From JBCAWW01 sp039024315 (GTDB taxonomy: Bacteria > Bacteroidota > Bacteroidia > J057), in the NCBI GenBank assembly GCA_039024315.1, contig JBCCQN010000004.1, forward strand, positions 62,001-126,000: DNA of 64,000 bases, read 5' to 3'. Of the stretch, positions 1 to 8,705 are shown one piece after another (within the stretch, counting starts at the first letter, position 1; each line of letters starts with the position of its first letter). A model generated the notes under the pieces. It was not told where the DNA came from and ran no database searches. It saw only the letters and a program-made list of their open reading frames with translations. The position numbers and the translations under genes are program-made.

Positions 1-87
1 CTGCCCGTTTTTGACGAAAAGGGCAACGCTAATTCTACTCAACAAAAAGTTTATGTCTATACAGGGGGAGTAAGTTCTGAAATATAA
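1..87 (+). CDS. C-terminal end of an unidentified protein (partial)
   Basis: An open frame runs from the first base to a TAA at 85-87 and encodes 28 residues ending in TGGVSSEI. The true start lies left of the window. The fragment is too short to place in a family. It is followed by a structured spacer and then by a gene on the opposite strand, so it would be the last gene of a plus-strand unit. It could also be a chance open frame. Confidence 0.4.
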   Translation: MPVFDEKGNANSTQQKVYVYTGGVSSEI

Positions 88-290
88 GCCCAGACCGCAT
101 TTTTCATTGATTAATGAATATCCCGCTGCGTATTTTCTGTACTGGAGGCAGAATGTGTGTGTAAAATAGAACAACATGACAATCGCAATAAGCCAGTCAG
201 ATTGTTGCCTAGCTTGTTTTACTTTTCTTGAGAAACGTAATCATAAGGTCTTGACTGACAGGACGTAAGCAAGGTGCTCTTTCCCCTTTC

Positions 291-332
291 CTACGACGAT
301 ACATTGATTGACAGAAAGTGGTATCGTCGTAG
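291..332. repeat. Perfect 12-bp inverted repeat, 18-nt loop
   Basis: CTACGACGATAC at 291-302 is the exact reverse complement of GTATCGTCGTAG at 321-332. The arms are GC-balanced, in contrast to the AT-rich surroundings. Confidence 0.8.
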
Positions 333-337
333 TCCTT

Positions 338-376
338 GTCTGAGATTGATCAACTATGGACAGGATAATCTCAGAC
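338..376. repeat. Perfect 10-bp inverted repeat, 19-nt loop
   Basis: GTCTGAGATT at 338-347 pairs exactly with AATCTCAGAC at 367-376. It starts six bases after the preceding hairpin and has almost the same loop size, so the two form a tandem hairpin pair. Confidence 0.8.
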
Positions 377-510
377 TCCCCAGAAAGCGCACTTTGTGCA
401 AGATAGCCACCTGACCTCATAACCTTTTTCTGTCGGTATCAGCTGGCATCTTGGCGGGGCGTATCCCCTGCACCCCTAAAGTAATGAAATGAGTTAGGCC
501 TAAATATTAG

Positions 511-2814
511 TTAATAGCCAAATGAATTTTCGGTCGTCTTTTCTAATAGCCAAGCATTCAAGTTGTCTAAAAACTGAAATTCTTCTTCAGTAACACTATA
601 GGAATGAAAATTCTCATTTCGTATCCTTTCTAATTTTTGCATCCAACTAGTTTTGGCATCTTTCCCGCCCCTTATTTTCTCTTCTCCGGGCATGGTATAA
701 GGTTTTTCAAATATATCACTCCAATTACTTCGATATTGTGCAATCGTACGATAATCAATTATATGTAAACAGTCCCAAGGCTCTTTTTCATCCTCCTCAT
801 TTTCAATTTCTCTATTCTTAACAAGTGCTAAATTTCCGGCTTTCTCGTACACTTTGGCAGGAACCCCTTTCTTAAACCACATATTGCCGTAGACGGCTTC
901 AAGTCGTTCTCTAAAATCTTGCTTAAAATATAGTTCAAGATCTCTAATTATCTGAAACGATCTTTCATTGAACTCCTTAGCCTCTTTTTTAATAAAATCA
1001 TCCAAACCAGGAGGATGAAAATTATCCCTTTGTTCTTTAACGGCAATTTGTAATGTGCGCCAATATCTCGTTCTTCCAGCTGTACCGTAACTACGTTTTA
1101 AACTCAAACGATCTTCAGTAGACAAACCCATGAGATAATCAATCGCTGGTTTAATGTATTTTTGCATTTCCGGCATCAAGTCTTCTGGAGAGATCGTCCT
1201 GGGGTTAATACTTTTCTCTTTGATGATATGATCTAGAATATCACTAAACAGAATGAGGAAACTATAGATACCAGCATTTATAGTAATAAAACCATTGTCA
1301 TCTTCACCTTTAGCCCATTCATCGGGAACTTGCTGTTTTACAAATCGGAGAAATTCTTTAAGCAGAGGTAGGGCTTTTTCGAAAGTATCATCGTTATTTC
1401 CCATGTTTAAAGAACCGAAGTCTTTCATTTCATTCTTGGAAAACTTTCCAAAAAAGTTAGTTCTATCTAAAGCTGTTTTTATCGTTTCAATAGTAATTGA
1501 CCTTGTTTTAGTTTTCTTATTTTCTCCAATGATAACCATATCATAGAGTGGTGAATCTAAATCTTCACCTAAATTTTGCGCAATCTGAAGTTTAAGAGCG
1601 CGAATTTGTTCTATTAAATTATCTGATGTCCACAACAAATTTGCATTGAGTGTATTTCTCAAACTTTTTGAAACAGCCTTTTGATTTTCATTGATTTGCA
1701 TGAAAATTCTCACTTGAGCTTCTCGATCAAGATTCTCAAAGGCAATAACAGGAATAGTGTTGGTTTGACTTTTATCTGTTTCAGTATATCCGTAAAGTCG
1801 GTGCTGACCATCAATCACAAAAGCAGCTCGATACCGCTTAGGCAAATGGAGGATACCAATTTTTGAGATTGAGGTCTTGGATTGATTACTCGCTTTATCA
1901 AACTGTAATTTTCTTCGACCACTATCGATATTTATGATAATTGAATTAGGGAAAAAGCCCTTTTTTTTCTCAATGAAATCTCTGATAGAGTTAAGCCTAC
2001 TCCGCTTTATTAACCTCTGATAAGTTGGCATCAAAAGTTTGTTCGCTTTATTTCTGTGAAGCACATATCCAATTTTCAAAAGCTTGGCTGGCTCAATGGA
2101 GAATGAATAGTACGTATGACCTCCCATTTTTCCTTGTATAGCTGGAATCAAATTATCCATTTCAGGAATCTGTTGTCCCTGGAATAGATTGCCTAATAAT
2201 TGATACTTCGCAGCTGTTCCTAAGTGCTTTGATAAGTCAAGATAGTAGTCTAATATCTCTTCATTAAAGTGAACGATATCAAAATTTTCGAGACGCTCTT
2301 CATCTGGTTTGGAGAGATAGTATTTTTCTGTAGCTAAAATAAATTTGATTTTATGCTTAGTGTGAGGGAAAGACTTTCTAATCTGTTTGATCATCCCTTC
2401 TTTTCTACCTCCAATCGATTCGATAACTTCTTTGAAGCTACTTCTTTTTACCTCTAAAGATGATTTACATTCAATCACTAAAATCACGTCCTCATCAACA
2501 GCAAAGACATCAATTTGCTTTGATGTGGATTCATCTTTCGAATATTTTATTCGAAAGTTTCGATCCTGATTTAAATATTCAAAGCCAATACGGGCAAAGA
2601 TTGCCCAGACTTTGTCTTCGAAAAGAACATCATGAGGCTTGAGTTTTTTTAGCTTGAAAACCGTTTGAAGCTCTTTGGTCTTTTCCCAACCCAGGCTTGT
2701 GTACTCATCAAGTAATCCTTTCTTAATACTAATTTCTTCGTATTCACTTTCTTTCTTACGGATTGCTCGCTTTATACTTTGACCTGATAATAGTCCTTCT
2801 TTTAAATCGTCCAT
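511..2814 (-). CDS. PD-(D/E)XK nuclease-like / DGQHR-domain fusion protein
   Basis: This 767-residue protein has two recognisable parts. Residues about 60-165 look like an Mrr/type-II restriction endonuclease core: D102 in QIDVFAV, followed after a beta hairpin by E115-x-K117 in VIECKSS. Residues about 235-400 carry the DGQHR motif (335-339) and a downstream FMQINENQKAVS segment, as in the DndB/DGQHR family linked to DNA phosphorothioate systems and genomic islands. The C-terminal half, about 400-767, is not recognised. The gene starts 22 bases after the stop of an adenine methylase gene on the same strand, which suggests one transcript. A nuclease-plus-sensor protein paired with a protective methylase would be a restriction-like defence unit; that role is inferred. 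DndB itself is described as a regulator, so a regulatory role is the alternative. Confidence 0.8.
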   Translation of the reverse strand: MDDLKEGLLSGQSIKRAIRKKESEYEEISIKKGLLDEYTSLGWEKTKELQTVFKLKKLKPHDVLFEDKVWAIFARIGFEYLNQDRNFRIKYSKDESTSKQIDVFAVDEDVILVIECKSSLEVKRSSFKEVIESIGGRKEGMIKQIRKSFPHTKHKIKFILATEKYYLSKPDEERLENFDIVHFNEEILDYYLDLSKHLGTAAKYQLLGNLFQGQQIPEMDNLIPAIQGKMGGHTYYSFSIEPAKLLKIGYVLHRNKANKLLMPTYQRLIKRSRLNSIRDFIEKKKGFFPNSIIINIDSGRRKLQFDKASNQSKTSISKIGILHLPKRYRAAFVIDGQHRLYGYTETDKSQTNTIPVIAFENLDREAQVRIFMQINENQKAVSKSLRNTLNANLLWTSDNLIEQIRALKLQIAQNLGEDLDSPLYDMVIIGENKKTKTRSITIETIKTALDRTNFFGKFSKNEMKDFGSLNMGNNDDTFEKALPLLKEFLRFVKQQVPDEWAKGEDDNGFITINAGIYSFLILFSDILDHIIKEKSINPRTISPEDLMPEMQKYIKPAIDYLMGLSTEDRLSLKRSYGTAGRTRYWRTLQIAVKEQRDNFHPPGLDDFIKKEAKEFNERSFQIIRDLELYFKQDFRERLEAVYGNMWFKKGVPAKVYEKAGNLALVKNREIENEEDEKEPWDCLHIIDYRTIAQYRSNWSDIFEKPYTMPGEEKIRGGKDAKTSWMQKLERIRNENFHSYSVTEEEFQFLDNLNAWLLEKTTENSFGY

Positions 2815-2836
2815 TCCTAAAAAATTAACGCCTGAT

Positions 2837-3673
2837 TTAGATTTCGATATTGGAAAAAAGATATTCTGAGATAGTATTTCTTAACGCGTTTTCGCCACCA
2901 ACTCTGTTAGCTCTACTGAGCTCATAAGCGTTATCTTCCTTTCCAAATATTTCAAAAATTTTGGTATGTGCTGCATTAGTTAAAATGTAGTAGGCATCTT
3001 TTTCCTTGATTTTCTGTATCAGGCTAAGTAAGCGGTATTGGTCATCTAAGGAAAACAGTTTCTTGTTATACTTGATAAATCCATTGTTGTTATGGGAGAC
3101 AGTATAAGGAGGATCAAGAAAAACTAAATCTTTCTTTTTAACCTTATATTCTATTTCAGCGAAATCTCCAGAACTAAAGTGTGTATTTTGTATGACGCGG
3201 TTAACAATTTTAAGATTGTCTTCTTTACGGTGATCAATGGTTCTGTAACCGTAGGGTACATTGTATTCACCCTTTTGATTCACTCTGTAAATACCATTAA
3301 AAGAAGTTTGATTTAGGTAAATGAATCGGGCCGCCCTTTTGTACTTCGACCGATACTTTTGTTCACGGATAGAATAGTATTCCTCTTTATTGTTATCCAT
3401 CAACTGAAGCTCATTGATCACCTTGTAAACATTTTTTTGTAAACACTGGTAAGTTTCAATTAGCTCTGCATTGGCATCTGACAGAAATGCATCCTTAGGC
3501 TGAAGATGAAAGTATACTGCGCCTCCTCCTAAAAACGGCTCAAAATACCTATTGAAGCCACTCTTAGGTAAGAAGTAACTCAAGTCCTTGAGTAACCATG
3601 TTTTCCCTCCAGCCCATCTTAAAAACGGCTTACACGAAAGAAACTCCTTAGTATCATAGAGATACATTTCCAT
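2837..3673 (-). CDS. Dam-family DNA adenine N6-methyltransferase
   Basis: This 278-residue protein has the motif order of Dam/DpnIIA type (alpha class) N6-adenine methylases. KPFLRWAGGK (15-24) is the N-terminal SAM-side motif, FEPFLGGGAVYF (44-55) is motif I, NQTSFNGIYRVN (121-132) is the Dam-typical segment, and the catalytic DPPY is at 187-190. Length is normal for the family. The site it methylates, possibly GATC, cannot be read from the sequence. It is the first gene of a probable two-gene unit with the nuclease-DGQHR gene. ATG at 3673 is used; an in-frame ATG at 3667 is equally possible. It lies in AT-rich cargo of the mobile element, so it is more likely part of a defence system than a housekeeping Dam. 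Confidence 0.92.
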   Translation of the reverse strand: MEMYLYDTKEFLSCKPFLRWAGGKTWLLKDLSYFLPKSGFNRYFEPFLGGGAVYFHLQPKDAFLSDANAELIETYQCLQKNVYKVINELQLMDNNKEEYYSIREQKYRSKYKRAARFIYLNQTSFNGIYRVNQKGEYNVPYGYRTIDHRKEDNLKIVNRVIQNTHFSSGDFAEIEYKVKKKDLVFLDPPYTVSHNNNGFIKYNKKLFSLDDQYRLLSLIQKIKEKDAYYILTNAAHTKIFEIFGKEDNAYELSRANRVGGENALRNTISEYLFSNIEI

Positions 3674-3826
3674 GAGAAATTACATTTTTCTTTTGGTGAT
3701 GATCCTAGCTAACAAAAATAGAATAATTACAGGATAAATAAAGGGTTTCAAACAGTCATCCCTGATAACATCCTAATAGCCAATAGAAACCATTACTTTT
3801 AATCCTCATCATACTTTTTGGTATTG

Positions 3827-4171
3827 TCATGATCGGCTGATATCGAACAGAACTTTGCCAATGCTTGGTTCCCCTGACTTGTTAAGGGAACCAGATCGCT
3901 CTACCATCACAGGCTTTAGTAGCCTGACCGTTTCTTTCATCGTATCCATGTCTTGATTGACAAGCATGGGTATGACAAGGCTGATTTGTACCAAGGAGAT
4001 CAGAATTACCAGTACGTACTTAACATGAGCATATATATGCTTGAGTTTTTTGAGGAATGTACTTGACTGAAAACGTTGTTGACGTTGTTTGATCTTACGA
4101 TTGACTAAGCGGCTATGCTTACGATTACAGATCGTTTGATTTGAGCGAGGTGATATATTGAAAAAATTCAT
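3827..4171 (-). CDS. Hypothetical protein with one membrane segment
   Basis: This 114-residue reading frame starts at ATG 4171; a longer version would need a TTG at 4204. The N-terminal part is rich in Arg, Lys and Gln. A hydrophobic stretch of about 25 residues (around YVLVILISLVQISLVIPML) could be a single transmembrane helix with the basic part inside the cell. The C-terminal tail is about 45 residues. No family is recognised. It lies between the methylase unit and another unknown gene, all on the minus strand. It could be a small membrane accessory or a non-coding frame. Confidence 0.4.
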   Translation of the reverse strand: MNFFNISPRSNQTICNRKHSRLVNRKIKQRQQRFQSSTFLKKLKHIYAHVKYVLVILISLVQISLVIPMLVNQDMDTMKETVRLLKPVMVERSGSLNKSGEPSIGKVLFDISRS

Positions 4172-4372
4172 TGGTTTCTGATTTGGTGTTAAAAATTTTA
4201 GCAATAGAATTCCAGGCCACTAATGAAAGTAGCTAACGATCAGATCCAATAGGGTTAAGGAACCTGATTCAGGCACGTACGTGTCGCTTATCCTGCCACC
4301 AAAATGGCAATACAAAAATCTCCCTCACTGGCCTAGGATTAGGTCAGGAGCGAGTTAAGCGAATTACGTGAA

Positions 4373-5014
4373 TCAGGATCGCGGACACAGCATCGTATGG
4401 GTATCTAAACCATAGAAGCTGAGTAAGTATTGAGGAGTGGAATGAGTCCGTCTGAGAAAGAAGCGCAAAGCGACTTTAACTTTACGGGCGAGGCTAATGA
4501 TTTTTTGTAAAATGACTTGGGCATCTTTCCAGACACCTTTATCTAGGGATTGGGACTTACCGAGACGCTTTTTAAGCTGAACAAGCGTTTTGGTAATATT
4601 ATCGAGTTCTGCGTGGAAGGTAAGCTTAGATAGGTCACCACCTTGAGCAAGACGGAATGAAGACTCGCTAACACTTGATAATGAACTCCTTAAAAAGGAA
4701 ATATCTGACTCAGTCTCTTCTCTAATGAAATGCTCCGCGACAGTAACAAGACTGTTCTCATTATAATTATAAGAAACTGGATAAACATCGATGCTTAATG
4801 CTGCGCGGTTTATTGCTGCAAAAATGCCAAATTCGCTCGGTGAATCTATACTAGCTAGAGCATCTATTCCAGGCTTTATGTAGGCAGTAACTACATTTTT
4901 TAGTTTAGCAAGACTATGACTGGAGGATTCCCAAGCCTTTCTAACAAAATCCGCATCTGGAAATACAGGATTTAAATTAATTCGTGGAACTCTATACTCA
5001 GATTTGAAACTCAT
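4373..5014 (-). CDS. Hypothetical cargo protein
   Basis: A 213-residue protein with an ATG start at 5014 and no recognised domain. It has no signal peptide or obvious membrane helix. The middle (about residues 85-185) is predicted by eye to be helical with heptad-like spacing, for example NITKTLVQLKKRLGKS, and the C-terminus is basic. It belongs to the same AT-rich minus-strand cargo block as the methylase and DGQHR genes but is separated from them by more than 100 bases on each side, so co-transcription is uncertain. Confidence 0.6.
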   Translation of the reverse strand: MSFKSEYRVPRINLNPVFPDADFVRKAWESSSHSLAKLKNVVTAYIKPGIDALASIDSPSEFGIFAAINRAALSIDVYPVSYNYNENSLVTVAEHFIREETESDISFLRSSLSSVSESSFRLAQGGDLSKLTFHAELDNITKTLVQLKKRLGKSQSLDKGVWKDAQVILQKIISLARKVKVALRFFLRRTHSTPQYLLSFYGLDTHTMLCPRS

Positions 5015-5186
5015 GAGTGGAGAAAAGTCTTACTGCGATTAACTATTTTGTTTTGCTAACGAATTTAGCGGACAAAGGTTGCAATTCATAGTCATGCCAT
5101 TAGTACCTCTCCCTAGAAGGCAAGTTTAATTGTAGTCATCACATGGTTTATGCTTGTAGACTATTTATACCACTCTCAGCAATAGT

Positions 5187-5245
5187 GTAAAATTGCGAAA
5201 AAACAACTTCCTCGCAAGAAAGTATTAGCGAGGCTGAAATTTTAC
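5187..5245. repeat. Nested inverted repeat
   Basis: The outer arms GTAAAATT (5187-5194) and AATTTTAC (5238-5245) enclose the inner arms CCTCGC (5210-5215) and GCGAGG (5228-5233). All four arms match perfectly. No T-run follows on either side, so a terminator is not the obvious reading. Confidence 0.6.
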
Positions 5246-5354
5246 GAAACCCAAATATATGACAAGCGTATAGAAAAACAATCATATGAACATAACTACA
5301 TATGTTTGGGCAAATATGGGCCCATAAAGGCCTGATAACACAACACCCCTAAGG

Positions 5355-5540
5355 TTAAAAGTTATCAACGGATAAGACATGAAATCCCCTCTGGAGACAT
5401 AACTGTGTCTCAACACTCATTGTAGTGAATACGTTAGTACTAATATTTTTTAAATCAAGCACTTCATCACTGTTGCTTGAGAGGACACGTTTGGCTCTAA
5501 TTGGGCTAAACCTTTGGAGAAGTCTATGAATCTTTAACAT
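5355..5540 (-). CDS. Possible 61-residue peptide
   Basis: An ATG-initiated frame codes for a 61-residue peptide with a basic N-terminus (KIHRLLQRFSPIRAKR) and two Cys-free thirds followed by one Cys near the end. No signal peptide, membrane segment or bacteriocin leader is evident. It is listed only because the spacer is long and otherwise empty; it may not be a gene. Confidence 0.2.
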   Translation of the reverse strand: MLKIHRLLQRFSPIRAKRVLSSNSDEVLDLKNISTNVFTTMSVETQLCLQRGFHVLSVDNF

Positions 5541-5670
5541 CTAATTCTTATTACCCACATTATCTAAACCATTGGCTGTAAGGCAATTACATTAGCAATC
5601 TTCCTAATTCCTCAAGACACACGTCCCAGTGTAAATCACAAAGATACGCCGATACCAAACTCATCTAGAC

Positions 5671-7155
5671 ATGAAAAACAAGAATTTGTTATTTGTTGTT
5701 GCCATCATTCTTTCTACCGTAAATCTTACAGCCCAAGATTGTAGTCAAATCTTACGTAGCATTTATGATTATAGAACTGAAAGTACGGATTATGAAAAAT
5801 TACTTGCATTCCTCAATTGGCAGAGAAACTACTCAATGAATGAAGCCAGTAGTGATTCACATTCTGATTACGATGGAGGATTTAGCTACGGTGGCATGAC
5901 GATTGATCTCGAGGGCGCAGATGATAAGAATGCATACCAAAAATTTATTTCAGATGCTGAGAACTATTCCTCCCTTAATGAATCTCAACGCTTAAAAGTC
6001 ATACGGACATTTAAGACGATTAATAGTCAAGTTGTAAAGGCATGGGAGAATTGCATGCTGTCTCCAGGAGTTAAGACTTGGATAGTGCATACAAAAGATC
6101 CTAATGTAATTGTCCTTGGAGCCAAGTACGTTAGTGATGGATTAAAACTTAAAAAGGCTCCTGAGATTAGAACTATCTCTTTTTCTAGTAATGTAGATCG
6201 AGTAGATGGAGACTTTTACATAGGAGGGAAACAAAGAAAAAACATCAAGCTTGATGGTAGCGCGAGATACCAAATCATCAAAAGAACTTCGAAAGAGGCA
6301 ATGACAGTTATCATTTCAGCAACAGGCGGTAATGGTCTAACATATAACTTCGGAAAAATCCGTACTGATATTCCACCTCGAGAAGTAAATTGCCCAAAAA
6401 TAAAAGTAGAGACCTTCTCAAAAGAAAGTGAGGTAACAAATAACCCAAAAGTAGAATTACGTTTACCTCCAGGTTATAAAATTCTAGGAGGAGGAGCAGA
6501 GGTTACCACTCCTAATAAAGGTCTGACTGAGTGTCTACTTACGGCAAGTTATCCAAGTAGTACTACCTCATGGTACGCAGAAGCTAAAGACCATGGATAT
6601 TCACATAATGCAAAATTAACAGTAGTCGTATTTGCGGTATACGATCCTAATAATGACTGGGAAGTTAAGCTTTTTCCAAAGCAAAGCTCAACTACTAAAT
6701 ATCCAGAAGCTGCAGTCAGTGTTGGAGAGGGTTATACCATGACAGGTGGTGGTGCAATAATCCATTGGAGTGGGGACGGAAGCCTACTGACTAGCTCTTA
6801 TCCTTTGACTGATAATACGTGGAAAGCTAGGGGTAAAGAGCATGCGATGTCTTCATCCAGTAGCTTAACCGTTTATGCGATTGGTCTAAAGTCCAGGCTC
6901 CGATGCAAATCAACTATACAAACAAGAGTATTTTCTCAAACTTCTCCAAAAGCCAAATATCCAACAGCTGAGGTTACCGTTCCAGACGGCTGGACTATTA
7001 CAGGTGGTGGTGCGCTTGTTAATGGTGATAACAACCTGCTAACCGCAAGTTGTTTAGCAGCACCTGGCAATAGGTGGATATCCAGGTCAAAAGAACACCA
7101 TGGCATCGCTAGCTCAGTAACCTTGACATCTTTTGCAATTGCTATAAAACAATAG
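5671..7155 (+). CDS. Secreted protein with three C-terminal ~80-residue repeats
   Basis: This 494-residue protein starts with a clear Sec signal peptide (MKNKN, hydrophobic core, cleavage after LTAQ). The N-terminal domain (about 23-230) is unrecognised. The C-terminal 260 residues are three copies of one beta-rich module. Each has a PGYKILGGGA-like turn (GYTMTGGGA, GWTITGGGA), then L-L-T-A/S-S-Y/C, a conserved W, and a K-D/E-H motif (AKDHGY, GKEHAM, SKEHHG). No T9SS sorting domain follows, so export across the outer membrane is not indicated. It lies alone between the cargo block and the mobilization genes and ends at a strong terminator. Function unknown; a cell-surface or adhesion role is a guess. 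Confidence 0.8.
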   Translation: MKNKNLLFVVAIILSTVNLTAQDCSQILRSIYDYRTESTDYEKLLAFLNWQRNYSMNEASSDSHSDYDGGFSYGGMTIDLEGADDKNAYQKFISDAENYSSLNESQRLKVIRTFKTINSQVVKAWENCMLSPGVKTWIVHTKDPNVIVLGAKYVSDGLKLKKAPEIRTISFSSNVDRVDGDFYIGGKQRKNIKLDGSARYQIIKRTSKEAMTVIISATGGNGLTYNFGKIRTDIPPREVNCPKIKVETFSKESEVTNNPKVELRLPPGYKILGGGAEVTTPNKGLTECLLTASYPSSTTSWYAEAKDHGYSHNAKLTVVVFAVYDPNNDWEVKLFPKQSSTTKYPEAAVSVGEGYTMTGGGAIIHWSGDGSLLTSSYPLTDNTWKARGKEHAMSSSSSLTVYAIGLKSRLRCKSTIQTRVFSQTSPKAKYPTAEVTVPDGWTITGGGALVNGDNNLLTASCLAAPGNRWISRSKEHHGIASSVTLTSFAIAIKQ

Positions 7156-7180
7156 AAATAGCATCCATTTCAAGGAAAGC

Positions 7181-7220
7181 ACAAATGCAGTAGTTAATTA
7201 TGACTACTGCATTTGTTTTT
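7181..7220 (+). terminator. Intrinsic terminator
   Basis: A 14-bp perfect stem (7181-7194 with 7203-7216, core AAATGCAGTAGT) with an 8-nt loop is followed by TTTTT. It sits 26 bases after the stop of the secreted repeat protein. Confidence 0.85.
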
Positions 7221-7408
7221 ACATTGATATTCCGTCAATAAAAACTAAAAATCTCTTTTTCCTTTAAAACTCGGAATCACACCTTCACCGCTAAGGTTTT
7301 CAGCAGTATCTGTCTAAAACGGATTAGTATGCGCAGAAACAAGTAACATCTCATCGTACAAACTCAAACTAGGTTTGCAAAACGAACAAGCCAAAGAAGA
7401 AATTTTTA

Positions 7409-8185
7409 CTAGCGTTCAAGTGATATCCCTTTTGCCAAAAGACTCTTTTCCCAATCAACCCCCAACCGCCTCAACCGATACTTCTTCCCCTCAACCACTA
7501 CCCCTTGTAACTTCCCCTTACGGTAATATGGCTCCAACTCATCAGCTTTCAGCTTCATCTCAAAATCATTGATCGAATGCGATTGATCAAGAACGGACTT
7601 CACCCGCTCAAAGATTTTTTCTCGTGTAGTCTGTTGTCCGGTATTGCGCTTGTACCAATACTCACGATCAGATAATTGCGGTGCGGTTGCTCGTCCATGA
7701 GCTACCACTGAGTTCGTCAGTTCGGGATAATAGTCTTGCTGGTAATCCTGTGTATGTTGCTTGAGTTCAGTAAAGGCTTGTTTCGATAGCCGCATGGCCT
7801 TTCCCGATTTGTACTCAACCCCACTGACACAGAGATGCACATGGTAATGACCTTGATCCAGATGAATAACTCCCACGTAGAGTCCGTTGGGATTACGCCG
7901 AGCAATATATTCCCTAGTCATATCTTCTATCCCTTCTAAGGTGAGATACGGGGTATCATCCGGGTGCCATGACAAGATCTCGTGGGTGAGAATGACACTA
8001 TTCTTACGGCGATGTTGGCGATAACCCTCATTAACTTCAAATTCGTGTACCCAAGTTTGAATATCGTATCCTGATAGATTATGGAGCATGATACGACTCT
8101 CCGGAACACGTTCTTCGCCGTGAATCATATAGGTGAGTAATTGCCGGAAGGCTTTGTTTTTTCGTGATTTAACTTTGATGATCAT
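7409..8185 (-). CDS. Relaxase/mobilization nuclease (MobP-like)
   Basis: This 258-residue protein is a relaxase that would nick and covalently hold the element's transfer strand at oriT. The metal-binding three-His motif is clear: H113, H115 and H117 in GHYHVHLCVSG, preceded by VIHLD. Tyr residues suited as nucleophile lie near the N-terminus (Y19 in LLTYMIHG). This matches the relaxase/mobilization nuclease family (PF03432). It is shorter than many members and lacks a C-terminal primase or helicase. It is the last gene of a minus-strand set with MobC and a coupling protein; 34 bases separate it from mobC. The two sides of this element carry different relaxase types. Confidence 0.88.
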   Translation of the reverse strand: MIIKVKSRKNKAFRQLLTYMIHGEERVPESRIMLHNLSGYDIQTWVHEFEVNEGYRQHRRKNSVILTHEILSWHPDDTPYLTLEGIEDMTREYIARRNPNGLYVGVIHLDQGHYHVHLCVSGVEYKSGKAMRLSKQAFTELKQHTQDYQQDYYPELTNSVVAHGRATAPQLSDREYWYKRNTGQQTTREKIFERVKSVLDQSHSINDFEMKLKADELEPYYRKGKLQGVVVEGKKYRLRRLGVDWEKSLLAKGISLER

Positions 8186-8219
8186 AGTGATGACTACGCC
8201 ATCGGCTAGGGTGTGCTGT

Positions 8220-8702
8220 TTAGTTTACCTGAGGTGGGTTATGGAAAGCGTTATGGATAACCGTTTCCAAATGTGCGATGCGCTCCGCTAGATCAAGGTA
8301 GGCTTGATTAAGTTCCGGGAGGTTCCGTTTACGGACATGACGCGCGATGACCCGAATGTCTGTCTGACACAGTCGTAGGCGTTGTTCCAAACGACTAACA
8401 GGTTCTCGATCTGGTACGAGAAAGGTTTGCTTGAGATAGGCCAAAGCTGCCTGCTTGATAAAGGCTGGCAGTGAGTAGTGATGTTGTTGAGCTGAATGAG
8501 TGAGTTCTAGCCAATCAGCTTTGGATAAGGTAAGGGTTACCTCCGGTCGTTCCTTGCGTTTCTTTTTACGATACTCTCGTTGGTACTTACGTTGATATTC
8601 TTTTTTTACGGCTGCGATAGCGTCTTCATTCCCCGATTCTAAAACTCCTGATTGCTCCAAATATTCCCACATACCGGTATTCCGGCGAATAGGTTTTGGC
8701 AT
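8220..8702 (-). CDS. mobC: MobC-like relaxosome accessory protein
   Basis: This 160-residue protein has a very basic N-terminal third (KKEYQRKYQREYRKKKRKERPEV) followed by a short beta strand and a helix-turn-helix like region (VTLTLSKADWLELTHSA...SLPAFIKQAALAYL), the layout of ribbon-helix-helix MobC proteins. A leucine-spaced C-terminal helix follows (about 105-150). MobC helps the relaxase melt and bind oriT. It lies between the coupling protein, whose stop is three bases before this ATG, and the relaxase, so the three genes form one operon. Confidence 0.8.
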   Translation of the reverse strand: MPKPIRRNTGMWEYLEQSGVLESGNEDAIAAVKKEYQRKYQREYRKKKRKERPEVTLTLSKADWLELTHSAQQHHYSLPAFIKQAALAYLKQTFLVPDREPVSRLEQRLRLCQTDIRVIARHVRKRNLPELNQAYLDLAERIAHLETVIHNAFHNPPQVN

Positions 8703-8705
8703 AGG

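Larger units (their letters stand above)
88..510. other. Structured intergenic spacer
   Basis: This 423-base spacer lies between a plus-strand gene end and the stop of the minus-strand DGQHR gene, so both neighbours point into it. No convincing gene was seen. It holds two long perfect hairpins (291-332 and 338-376) and a short GCAC/GTGC hairpin near 387-397. Neither long hairpin is followed by a clear T-run, so they are not obvious intrinsic terminators. A structured RNA or a recombination site is possible but not shown. Confidence 0.5.
5015..5670. other. Long AT-rich spacer
   Basis: This 656-base spacer separates two divergent genes and must hold promoters for both. It contains a nested inverted repeat (5187-5245), a pair of CATATG palindromes (5283-5288 and 5299-5304) and one weak small open frame (5355-5540, minus). 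No tRNA or other known RNA was recognised. Confidence 0.5.

Noticed and set aside
421..480. TATC-CTGGCA-GGGG stretch resembling the tRNA-Ser 3' flank as a possible att site
   Set aside because: Only short scattered identity; the T-arm core GGGGGATTCGAAC is absent, so it does not meet the standard for an attachment repeat.
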